The notes beneath the pieces were generated by a model that ran no database searches, had not been told where the DNA came from, and was given only the letters and a program-made list of their open reading frames with translations. From Dastarcus helophoroides (taxonomy: Eukaryota; Arthropoda; Insecta; Coleoptera; Bothrideridae), in the NCBI GenBank assembly GCA_028583605.1, contig CM053333.1, forward strand, positions 31,764,476 through 31,828,475: a DNA stretch of 64,000 nucleotides. The letters are read 5' to 3'. Of the stretch, positions 33,055 through 43,225 are shown piece after piece. Every line of letters begins with the position of its first letter. The stretch's first letter is position 1. The position numbers and the translations under genes are program-made.

Positions 33055-33420
33055 TATTTTGCTATATACGCTTCTCTTTCAGATAGAAAATGTGTAATGT
33101 GATGAATGATACGATTTACTCGATTAAAATATAATTAATAATATCGGGTTGAGTTAAAAAACTAATATTCATTAATCTTGTATCAGAGTATCTGTTTCCT
33201 ATTCAGGTTTGAAATGAATTATTAATTTTTGCATAAACAAAGATCATGTTTTATGGTAGCAATGATTAAAACAAATTTCCTGGAAATTGTTTTTCTACTT
33301 ATATAAATGTGTGAACATACACTTTTTTACCGTTTCGAAGTTGAGCTCCAGTTAACTCGATCAACGGAATTTCTTATTTTTGCTGCCCAAAATTAACGAC
33401 AGTCAGACATAGAGATTGGA
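33055..33420. other. Single-copy spacer
   Basis: Non-repetitive AT-rich DNA after the candidate exon. Nothing recognised. Confidence 0.4.
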
Positions 33421-34210
33421 ATAACGTAATAATTTTTACAGACATTTCAAATTTTTTCTCGAAATAATTTTCAACTTGTTACTTTTGCTTTATTGTTATT
33501 GTATTATTTATTTTTATTTTTCGAAATTTCAAGATTTTCTAGAAATTATTTTTAAAATTCCAATTTTAGATTTACAATTTTCATTTTTGAAATTTCGACT
33601 TTAATCTTTCCAGTCTTCTCAAATTATAGTGTTACCAAATTTCGTATACTTTTTTGATTTTTAAGAAGAAGATTATACACTAGAGTATCCTAATTTTTCT
33701 AAAGATGTAGGAATTTTTCCAAAATGTCGACCTTAACGTCAAAAGACTTTTTGTGTCTTATAAGATTTTTCAATTTCTTTAAAATCTCGACATTTTTCAA
33801 AATGCTCGCTATGTTTAAAAATTTAGACTTTTCAAAATTTAATTTTTTTATTTTAGATTTATTTGGATATTTTGCTATTTTTTTAGATTTTAGATTTTTA
33901 GAAATTTTTCGAAAATCTCCACTTTATCAAACTTTTGATTTTTCTGGTCTTCAGTTTGTTTGGAAATTTTAACTTTCTATGAAAATTTCGCCCATTTTCA
34001 AAATAACGATTGTCTTGAAAGATTTAACTTCAAAATTTTCGACTTCTTAGACGTTTTTTTTTTTAAAAAAGTCTTTGGTTTTTTAAAATCTTTGGCTTTT
34101 GTCAAAATTTCAACTTTTATAGCAAATTTCGGCCCTAAAATTTCGACTATTTTTCAGAATTTGAAATATTTTTTGAAAAGTTTGGCCGAATTTTTGAAAA
34201 GTTTGGATTT
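33421..34210. repeat. T-rich degenerate repeat
   Basis: TTTTCAAAATTTCGAC-type words on the plus strand. The orientation is opposite to the 30.7-32.8 kb domain. No gene. Confidence 0.55.
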
Positions 34211-34790
34211 TTTCAATTCAATTTCAATTTGATTTCGATTCGATTCGGACTCGATTTCGATTTGATTTCGATTCGGATTCGATTTCGATTCGATTTCGAT
34301 TCGATTTCGATTCGATTTCGATTCGATTTCGATTTCGATTCGATTTCGATTCGATTTCGACTCGATTCGATTCGATTTCGATTTCGACTCGATTCGATTC
34401 GATTTCGATTCGATTCGATTTTGTTTCGATCCGATCTCGATTCGATTTCGATTTCATTTTGGTTCAATTTCGATTCAATTTCGATTCGATTTCGGTTCGA
34501 TTTCGATTCGATTTCGATTCGATTTCTATTCGATTTCGATTCGATTTCGATTCGATTTCGATTCGATTTCGATTCGATTTCGTTTTGATTTAGATTCGAT
34601 TTCGACTCTCGATTTCGATTCGATTTCGATTCAATTTCGATTTCATTTTGGTTCAATTTCGATTCAATTTCGATTCAATTTCGATTCAATTTAGATTCAA
34701 TTTCGATTCAATTTCGATTCAATTTCGATTCAATTTCAATTCAATTTCAATTTCAATTCAAATTCAAATTCAATTTCATTTCAATTTCAA
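34211..34790. repeat. 11-bp minisatellite (GATTCGATTTC)n
   Basis: Alternating 5- and 6-bp words GATTC and GATTTC build an 11-bp unit over about 580 bp. They decay at the right end to CAATTTCGATT and then CAATTTCAATT. Long frames on both strands (Asn-Arg-Ile-Glu-Ser on minus) are by-products of the repeat. Confidence 0.9.
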
Positions 34791-35029
34791 TTTTTTGATT
34801 TAATCTATTTTTTCAAAATTTCGATCTTTTGCCAAAAACTGGATTTTCTTTAAATATTTTTGATTTTTTCTCAAAATTTCAGCTTTTTTCAGAATTTTCA
34901 CCTTTTTTGAAAACTGCTTCAGCTTTTTTTTAACTTTTCACTTTTTGGAACATGTTTATTATTTGAAAATGTAGATTTTTTTTAAATTTCGTCTGCATTT
35001 TTTCAGTTTTTCGGCTCTTTTTGAAAATT
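34791..35029. repeat. T-rich degenerate repeat
   Basis: Short continuation of the TTTTGAAAATTT repeat. It resembles 24700-24850 (GAAAACTGCTTAATTTTTTT and CACTTTTTGGAACAT), so the two blocks share an origin. Confidence 0.5.
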
Positions 35030-35165
35030 TGCTCGGTTATCTTCAAAAATTGAAATACAAATCTTATCCCCTGAAACCAATAAAGATTAAAAAACACAAC
35101 AAAGGTTGCTCTAACGCGTTTCGATAGCCAAGTAATCATTTTCAGATAGATACTCAGTAATAAAA
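35030..35165 (-). mobile_element. Family B element with damaged hammerhead core
   Basis: Plus-oriented head (GGTTATCTTCAAAAATTG) joined to an inverted tail and core. The core reads CTGAAAA where CTGAAGA is expected and stem II has lost pairing (GATTACTTGGCTATC), while GAAACGCGTT and AGAG are kept. This copy should not self-cleave. Confidence 0.7.
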
Positions 35166-37370
35166 CTAAGTAAATTAGCTTGCACATATTTAAAGAGTTC
35201 GTGCAGAGCGCAGAACAATGTTTTGTTAAAATTCGTTGATACGTTCAGCAGACAAACACTCTCTGTTTTTTGCATCCTAACTGATATTCACAATATAATA
35301 AATATAATATAATAAATCGGTCCTTACTTTTGTTTTCATCTTGTTGTCAATAACATAATGTTGTAAGGTGAATGTTGTGTGTAGATAAAGTAGCGAAGTT
35401 TAGTTTTACGAGTAATTGGTGTCACCCTTTTAAGGTGTTGCATCATTTACCCTATTATTGATTTATGAATGTTTTCCCATGTATAGAATCTGTGTCAGTT
35501 TGCACGAAATATGCTAGCGAGATATCCATCGGATAATAGTTTTGAGAGAACTTTTCCTTCGCAGCGATTTGTACTAGAAATTTAATTGATTAATAAACAA
35601 GAGCTTATTTAGTGTTATTTTGCATCTATCTGTAATTAGTTATGAAGAGTATGTATGCATATTTATCAATTATATAAGTACCGTTTTTAGTAACAGTGTA
35701 TCTTCCAATCACCTACCTACATTGCGGTCCATAGTCAACCTGCAGTACTACTTTCACGCAAGAGGCATCTTCGCCTAGGAATGTCGTACAGTACTGCACT
35801 TACCTACCTATAAATGATATAAGCTGATTCATTGCAAATAAACGTTACCACACACTATTCGCTGAAGCTAACTCGACATACATTTGCAACGAACGCTGAA
35901 ATGTTGTCTGTATACAAAACTCGCCTATGAAATATTTTTAGATCGGGGATAAATACTCAATGAGAAATGGCATAGAAACTGTTTGTTCTGGAATAACCTA
36001 ATTCTTTGAAGACCTGATGAAAATCGGACCCTATCTGTTTCAACTTCTTCTTCCTTTGTTTCTTTGTTCACGCTGCACATTCCCTAGACTCTATTTCTCT
36101 TCCGACGAAAACGTTTGATAATCCAGGACTTATATTACACCATCGCGATTTGAATTTATTTTCACAACTTAATACTCCAGTTACTAATGATTGGTTATTA
36201 TTATTATTATTATTTTTATCATGTTTAAGTACAATTTACTTGCCTATTAGTCTAAGGGGATAAATTTGGGAAAAAGGTGCTGAATTTCGAAAAAAGCGTG
36301 AATTTTAAAGTTAAAAACGAATTTTTAAGTTCAACTAGAAACTTTGAGAAAATAAAAATCTGAATACAGTATGGGTTGAATTTTGAGAAGGAAATCGAAA
36401 TTTCGCCTGACTGCATGAATCAGCAGGGGACAAACGCTCCACCCCGTCCTACCACGGCTGTGCCCATGAATTTAGCATAAAAATAGAAGAAAAAAAGTTC
36501 GACCCACGAGGGAATCCAACACGTGACCTTCGCGTTGTTGCTGCGAGAGAGAACCTTAACCAAATATGCAACATTTCGAATCTTTTTTTTTTTCAATTAC
36601 CCCTTCGGTGGTGCATGTTTTCGTTTATGCGCTACAATTTTTGGTAACCAATTTTCGCATCCTAGGTTCCAAATTGTCCAGTGTACAATATTGGCTGATA
36701 GTGCGATTCCACGATGTTGGCTAATTGTGGTTTCATCGACTTAATTAATTCGTTTGGTAAGAACATCTATGACAAATAAATTGGGTGTGCATTTGCGAAG
36801 GAGAATGCCAGCCTGAGAAATGTAATGGAGGCGTTAGGTGTTTGTAACAGTATTACACCAGTTGCGAAATTTATTAGCGAATCGAAGCAACAATTTCTAA
36901 TTATTAAAGGATATATCCAGTTGCAGTGAGCAGTAAGGAATTAATATTCATCTAAGAGAAAGGTTTAGTAATTCACAAGGATGGGTTGCGGCCTGAAACT
37001 AAGTTACATTGTAAGCTTTAATCGATATACATCATAAAGTTCAACTTATGCGGACTGAATTTAATGCATCTCCGGCTATATTGTGGAAATATGATAAATG
37101 TTAGTGCACTTGGGTTCGAACCGCTGAAATTTTGTTCACTTGCCAAAGCGCATTCTAATTTATCATAATGCAGACGCAAACAGACGCTCTGGAGCCCTGA
37201 AAATCCATTCGTATAAGGATTATGAATTGCATTTCATTCATGCAAAGGAGTCAGCGATTGGAGGCTCATACCTGAAAAGGAAACGGAACCTTTATAGCAC
37301 TTGTGCGTTTGTCTGTTGATCCGCCTTTGGCTGTTGGTTATCTCTGTAACTATATTAAGATTTTAATTTA
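35166..37370. other. Single-copy DNA, no recognised gene
   Basis: Unrepetitive sequence. A GGTTCGAACC near 37113 resembles a tRNA/SINE box B, but no matching box A or cloverleaf could be drawn. No open frame is convincing. Confidence 0.4.
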
Positions 37371-37855
37371 AAAAAATCGAAAATTGCAATGTTAAGGTTG
37401 AAGTTATAATGTTGAGTTTTAGACATCCAAAGTTAAAAAATGGGAATATGAAAATTATTGAGTTGAAATAGAAAAATTAAGAAGTCGAAATATCAACATT
37501 ATAAAATTTCCAATTTCATTTTAAAATTTTGACCTTCTTCAAAATTGCAACTTAAATTAGAAGTTTTAGGAAAAATGTAAACACGTTTACTTTAAAATTG
37601 AAATATTAAGGAATAAGAAAAAATATTTCCACTACGAAATTCGAAATTTGTAGTTTAACCAAAATTTTGACATAAAAGATCGAAAATGGAAGATTATCAT
37701 TTTGAGATAAAAAGTTAAAGTTTCTACAAAGTATAATTTTCAGTTTAAATGCAAAAGTGAAAAAATTACAAGTTAAATCCGGAATTTTTAGGAAAAATGT
37801 ATAGCTTTGAAAAGAAGCCTAAAGGCGTGAAAAAATCTGAAAAAATTCTTTCCCC
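37371..37855. repeat. A-rich degenerate repeat
   Basis: Purine-biased words of the AAATTTTGA type. No gene. Confidence 0.5.
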
Positions 37856-38940
37856 TCTGTGCTTGATACTCAGTCCTTCATTCTTGATCCTGCATCATTG
37901 ATCCTTCATCCTTGATTCTTCATCATCGATTCTTCATCCTTGATCCTTGATCCTCGAGCCTTGATCTTTCATCGTTAATTCTTTCATCTTTGATCCTTGA
38001 TTGTTTATCTTTGACCCTTGATCCTTTAGCATAGATCCTTGAGTCGTCATCCTTCTTTTTTTCCTTTTTCATCCTTCTTCGTCCTTCCTTCTTCCGTCTT
38101 CCTTCTTCCCTCTTCCTTTATCCTTCATCCTTGCTCCTTGACCTTCGATCATTGATCTTTTATCTTGATCTTGATCGTTCATTTTTGACCTTTTATCTTT
38201 CATCCTCGATCCTTCATCCTTCCTCCTTTTTTCTTCTTTATTCTTCTTTATTCTTCCTTCTTCTTCCTTTCTTATTCCTTCTTCCTTATTTCTTCTTCTT
38301 TCTTCTTTCTTCTTTCTTCTTTCTTCTTTCTTCTTTCTTCTTTCTTCTTTCTTCTTTCTTCTTTCTTCTTTCTTCTTTCTTCTTTCTTCTTTCTTCTTTC
38401 TTCTTTCTTCTTTCTTCTTTCCTCTTTCTTCTTTCTTCTTTCTTCTTCCTTCTTCTTTCTTCTTCCTTCTTCTTCCCTTTTTCTTCGTATTTCTTCCTTC
38501 TTGCGTCTTAGTTTTTCTGATTCCTTCTTAATCCTTCATTCTTGCCCCTTGATCTTTAATCCTCGATTCTTAATGTCTTATCATTGATCCTTCACCTTGG
38601 ATCCTTGATTGTGTTCATCTTTGCATCTTGATCCTTCATCCTTGATTTCTGAGTTTTTATCCTTTCTTATTTTTTCTTCTTCATTTTTTCCTCTTCTTTA
38701 TTCCTTCTTCCTTCTTTTGTCTTCTTTCTTCCTTATTTCTTCTTCTATCTTCCTTCTTCCTTCTTCCTTCTTCCTTCTTCCTTCTTCCTTCTTCCTTCTT
38801 CCTTCTTCCTTCTCCTTCTTCCTTCTTCCTTCTTCCTTCTTCCTTCTTCGTTCTTCCTTCTTCCTTTTTCCTTTTTCCTTTTTCCTTTTCCCTTCTTCCT
38901 TCTTCATTCTTCCCTCTTTCTTCTTCCTTTTTCCGTTTGC
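37856..38940. repeat. Heptamer-periodic repeat: GATCCTT, TTTCTTC, TTCCTTC
   Basis: The block begins with loose GATCCTT/CATCCTT words, becomes a near-perfect (TTTCTTC)n at about 38290-38440, returns to GATCCTT-like words, then forms (TTCCTTC)n at about 38745-38860. All three words are 7-mers and the 7-bp phase dominates. Long Phe/Leu/Ser frames are compositional. Confidence 0.85.
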
Positions 38941-39022
38941 TGATAACAAAGGTTTCCCCGGCCAGAGTCAGTACAGGATATACTTCTTCCGGGATTGGAC
39001 CCTGTCAAAGAACTACTAAAAG

Positions 39023-39067
39023 TGTTCGACGTTTCGCCCACCATCGTAGGGGGCTTCTTCAGGAACA
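39023..39067 (-). ncRNA. Hammerhead-like ribozyme, family A, minus copy
   Basis: Minus order: TGTTC (39067-39063), CTGAAGA (39062-39056), extra A, stem II GCCC/GGGC, GAAAC, GTC (39030-39028), GAACA (39027-39023). Helix I is again five perfect pairs. Same core as at 30147 with one loop-side change in stem II (GGTGGGC instead of GGAGGGC). Confidence 0.55.
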
Positions 39068-39298
39068 AAGAAAAGAAACAATAAATGAAAAGAGGAATAC
39101 GAGGGAATATGCAAAAATGAAAGAATGAAAAGGCCAATTTCAAAACATCAGACCACGGTAACTCAGTATGTCCACCATACCAGAGGCGAAACTCTTTTGA
39201 ATTGAAAACTGGTACAAAGGATAAGAAATTGGTCTTTTTATTCTTTCATTTTTGCATATTCCCTCATATTCCTCTTTTCATTTATTGTTTCTTTTCTT

Positions 39299-39343
39299 TG
39301 TTCCTGAAGAAGCCTCCTACGATGGTGGGCGAAACGTCGAACA
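39299..39343 (+). ncRNA. Hammerhead-like ribozyme, family A, plus copy
   Basis: TGTTC (39299-39303), CTGAAGA (39304-39310), extra A, stem II starting GCCT (a U-G pair replaces one C-G), GAAAC (39331-39335), GTC (39336-39338), GAACA (39339-39343). Core and helix I are intact. Confidence 0.55.
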
Positions 39344-39403
39344 CTTTTAGTAGTTCTTTGACACGGTCCAATCCCGGAAGAAGTATATCCTGTACTGAAT
39401 CCT

Positions 39404-40950
39404 TGCGGTTTCATTATTGATCTTTCATCTTTGATCCTTGATCGTTTATCTTTGACTTTTGATTGTTCCTCTTCGACTCTTGGCCCCTCATCCTCGATCC
39501 TTGATCTTTCATCTTTCCTCCTTTTTCTTCTTTATCCTCTTTCCTTCTTCTTTCTTCTTCCTTTTTTCTTCTTCCCTCTTTCTTATTCCTTTTTCCGTTT
39601 TCCTTCTTCTTTCTACTTTCTTCTTTTTTCTTCCTTCTTCTGCCTTCCTTCTTTATCCTTCATACTTGCTCTTTGATCCTTGATCCTCGATCCTTGCTGT
39701 TTCATTATTGATTCTTGATCGTTCCTCTTTGATTCTTAATCCTTCATCTCGATCCTTGATCTTTGATCCTTCCACCTTTTCCTTCTTTATCCTCTTTTCT
39801 CTTTTCTTCTTCCTTCTTTCTTCTCTCTTCTTTCCTCTTCCGTCTTTATTCTTCCTTTTTCCATCTTCCTTCTTCTTTCTCCTTTCTTCTTCTTTCTTTT
39901 ATCTTCCGCTTTCCTTCTTTATCCTTCATACTTGCTCTTTGATCGTTGATCCTCGATCCTTGCTGTTTCACTATTAATCCTTCATCTTTGATCCTTGATC
40001 ATTCATCTTTGACTCTTGATCGTTTCTCTTTGATCCTTGATCCTTCATCCTCGATCTTCAATCTTTGATCCTTTCGCCTTTTCCTTCTTTATGCTCTTTC
40101 CTTTTTCCTTCTTTCTTCCTCCTTATTTCTTCTTCCTTTCTTCTTCTTCCTTTTTTTCCTCTTTCTTCTTCTTTCTCCTTTCTTCTTCTTTTTCCTTTCT
40201 TCTTCTTTCTCCTTTGTTCTTCTTTCGCTTTCATTCTTTATTCTTTATACTAGCTCTTTGATCCTTGATCCTCGATCTTTGCTGTTTTATTATTGATTCT
40301 TCACTTTGATCCTTGATCGTTCATCTTAGACTCTTGATCGTTCCTCTTGGACCCTTGTTCCTTCATCTTCGATCCTTTCTTTCATCCTTCCTCCTTTTCC
40401 TTCTTTATCCTCTTTTCTTAATCCTCCTTTCTTACTCCTTTATCCTTTTTCCGTTTTCTTTATTTCTTCTTCCGTCTTCCTTCTTTTTCCTTCTTGCCTC
40501 TTCTTTGTTCCGCCTTCCCTTTTCTGCTTCGGTCCCCATCTTTTATCCTTGCTCCTTGATCCTCGATTCTTGATCTCACATCATTGATCCGTCATCTTTG
40601 ATCCTTGATCATTCATCTTTGACCCATGATTATTCAGCCTCGATTCTTGACCCTAGATCCTTTCTCCTCTTTCCTTCTTCGTTATTTCTTCTTTCGTCTT
40701 CCTTCTTTCCTCTTCTTTCTCCTTACCTTTTCTTTCTTCCATCTTCCTTTTCGTTCTTCTTTTTTCATCCTTCATCCTTGCTCCTTGATCCTCGATTCTT
40801 GATCTTTCATCATTGAGCTCTCATCTTTGATCCTTGATCGTTCATGATCCTTCATCCTCGATCCTTGATTCTTCATCCTTCATCCTTCATCGTTTATGCT
40901 TTTTCCTTCTTCATCCTTCTTCATTCTTCTTTCTTATTTCTTCCTTTTTT
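39404..40950. repeat. Heptamer-periodic repeat, continued
   Basis: Alternation of GATCCTT/CATCTTT word blocks with CTTCTTT-type blocks, repeating about every 270-310 bp (for example GATCCTCGATCCTTGCTGTTT near 39685, 39950 and 40267). This is a higher-order unit on top of the 7-bp period. No gene. Confidence 0.75.
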
Positions 40951-41590
40951 TAAGTTTAATTAACTCGCAAAGTTTGGTGGAACGGACTGGTCCTTGGTTT
41001 TGTTCAAAAATTGAAATATAGAACTTGTCCCCTGAAACCAAGAAAGATTAATCAATCAAGTTCTGTATCTCAACTCGCAAAGGGCAACACCATTATGCCT
41101 TCAAAGCACTGCGAGTAGGATGCGGTAACAAGGATAGATGGCGATGAACCGCCTACTTAAACAATTATATGCTGTAATTTTTGGGGAAAATTCCTTTCGG
41201 TAACGAGTTCCATAGCTTGGAAGTTCTATAGAAAAACAAATCTCCGTAGACAGAAGTCCTCGCTGTGTCAAGCTGGATCGCACAGGAATTGTCTTGTATG
41301 ACTCAAAAATTTTGCCCTGGGGAGAACAATCCTATTAGTTCCTGCGAGCATTTCCCATGATAGTACTTATAGGAAAGAGGTAAGTCACCATCCATCCGCC
41401 TGTGCTCTAGTGTTTCGAGAGAATCGGTCAAACTCTCGTCATCAATTAGGCGAATCGCTCTTGAATTGAATCCAAAAGAGCTAAAGTGTGCTTTGGGGTT
41501 GAACTCAAAACATGAAAACAGTATTCTAGTGTTACCCTCACTTGAGCTTTGTAGAGTGTGTGTGTCACTCCTAGGATAGACAGATTAAAT
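40951..41590 (-). pseudogene. 3' fragment of LINE type 2, internally deleted
   Basis: The minus strand carries the RT C-terminal region found at 60200-60817: NLSILGV joined directly to LYKAQVRVTLEY (the segment between is missing), then LALLDSIQ, RLIDDESLTDSLETLEHR, SYKYYHGK and PKNY. It ends in the LINE 3' end CTTTGCGAGTT. A 99-bp family B fragment is inserted near the 3' end. Multiple stops. Non-functional. Confidence 0.8.
40962..41082. mobile_element. Family B fragment inserted in LINE, 11-bp target duplication
   Basis: The insertion 40973-41071 is flanked by AACTCGCAAAG at 40962-40972 and 41072-41082. It has the head (GGTGGAACGGACTGGTCC), TTCAAAAATTG, a tail in inverted orientation and a short tail piece in direct orientation. 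No ribozyme core. Because the target is LINE sequence, this family moved after the LINE copy arrived. Confidence 0.8.
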
Positions 41591-41905
41591 TCCGTCTTCC
41601 TTTTCCTTCTTCCTTCTTCATCCTTTATCCTTGCTTCTTGTTTCTTCATCCTTTATCCCTGCGCTTTGTTTTTTCATCCTTGATTCTTTATCTTTGATCT
41701 TTGATCCTTTATCCTTGATCATTTATCTTTTATTCTCAATTCTTTATCCTCGATCCTGTATTCTCTATCCTGTATCCTGTATCTTTCATCTACTATCCTT
41801 TATTCCTTATCCTTCATTCCTTATCTTTTATCATTCATTCTTCATCTTTCATCCTTCATCATTCATCCTTCATCTTTCATGCTTTATTCTTTATTCATTA
41901 TTTTA
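41591..41905. repeat. Heptamer-periodic repeat, right end
   Basis: ATCCTTT/ATCTTTC/ATCCTGT words at 7-bp spacing, the same family as 37856-40950, continuing on the far side of the LINE fragment. Confidence 0.8.
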
Positions 41906-43066
41906 TTTTAAACTGAATGCTAAGATGAAAAAGTTGACTATCTCGTCTAAATCTGAAATACTTAAAACTTTAAATTATCCAAATAGTTAGTTAAATTTTG
42001 AGATTGAATTAAAAATTTTGTAAAAAAAGTTTGAAATTTGGAGAGTAAATTAAATATTTGGTCATTTTTTTTTCAATAACTACAAATTTGAGAAATTCAA
42101 GTTTGAGTAAGAAGTTTTGAGAAAAAATCAGCATTTTGAAAAAGAACTGCAGTGCATACAAGAATCTCGACATTTCAAGTTTACTCACAAAATTCGAACA
42201 CTCGAAGTTGCAGCTTTTATGGTCGAATGTTTAAAATTTCTTGAAGGCAACATCATCGAATCAATGTCACCATGAAGAATAACGTCAACATATTCAGAAA
42301 AAAAAATATACATTTCGAGATTAACTCCCAATGTTAACTTTTTTTCGATTTAAATATACCCAATTTTTTTTCGAACTTTAGAACTTTAAATTTGCAATTT
42401 TTTATTCGTTTTTTCAAATCTCAACTTAAAATCGAATACACTTATGGTTTTTATAGAAGTGTTGTCTTTTGAAATTTTGACTTGATAACGTTTTATCTTC
42501 ATCACAAAATCCGATCCTTTACTGTAAATTTTAACTTTTCCTTGAAAATTTATCTTCATATGAAAGACTGTTTTCAAAATTTACTATTTTTCTCAATTTT
42601 TTGTCTTTTTTCCTCGAGATTCATCTTTTTCTCTGAGATTGGGCTATTTTTTTTTTTTTTTCGAAGCTTGGTTTCGCCTTTTTCTTTGGAAATTTCGTCA
42701 TTTATCTTAACATTATTGATCTTAACATTGGTCGTTTTATAAAAGTTGTTACCTTCTGAATCTGACTTGTCAGAAATTGTGACTGTTTTCTGAAGGTTTG
42801 ACTTTTTCTCGAAATATTTGCCTCAAAATTCGGTATTTAATATTTCTGGAAATGACGACTTTTTCTTCGAATTTCGTCTTTTTCTGGAAACTGCGAAGAT
42901 GTTGCTAAAATTCCTCTTTTTTCGAAACTGCGATTTTCTGAAAATCTCAACTTTTTCCTCGAAATTTGTCATTTTCCAAAATTGGCAATTATTTGTCTCA
43001 AATTGGCGATTATTTGTCCCAAATTGGCTTGGATTATTTGTTTAAAAATTTGTTCTTTTTATAATC
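41906..43066. repeat. Degenerate A/T repeat, mixed orientation
   Basis: A-rich words to about 42360, then T-rich CTTTTTCTCGAAATTTG words. No gene. Confidence 0.5.
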
Positions 43067-43225
43067 GTTTATTAAAATACAAATCTTGTCCCTTGAAACC
43101 AAGAAAGATTAAAAAACACAACAGAGGTTGCTCTAAAGCGTTTCGATAGCCATGCTATCTTCTTCAGAGAGATAGTCTCTTTGAAGATAACCAAGGACGA
43201 GTCCGCTCCATCAAAATAGTTTATT
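43067..43225 (-). mobile_element. Family B element, core partly damaged
   Basis: Full-length minus-oriented copy between possible 7-bp direct repeats GTTTATT (43067-43073 and 43219-43225). The core CTGAAGA and stem II GATAGC-ATG-GCTATC are intact, but stem III and the cleavage site read GAAACGCTTTAG instead of GAAACGCGTTAG, losing the conserved G-U step. Helix I CTCT/AGAG is kept. Confidence 0.7.

Larger units (their letters stand above)
38941..39403. mobile_element. Family A inverted pair carrying two hammerhead-like cores
   Basis: A minus-oriented family A copy (38942-about 39222: tail, core, upstream body including the AGAGTTTCGCCTC unit) is followed directly by a plus-oriented copy (about 39225-39403: body, core, truncated tail ending CTGTACTGA). 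The arms pair over about 180 bp. It is inserted within the heptamer repeat, which resumes afterwards. The target duplication is not clear. Confidence 0.8.

Noticed and set aside
34213..34656. Minus-strand Asn-Arg-Ile-Glu-Ser repeat protein
   Set aside because: Direct translation of the 11-bp minisatellite; the complementary frame is open as well.
37100..37125. GGTTCGAACC as a tRNA or SINE box B
   Set aside because: No box A at proper distance and no cloverleaf or poly-A tail could be found.
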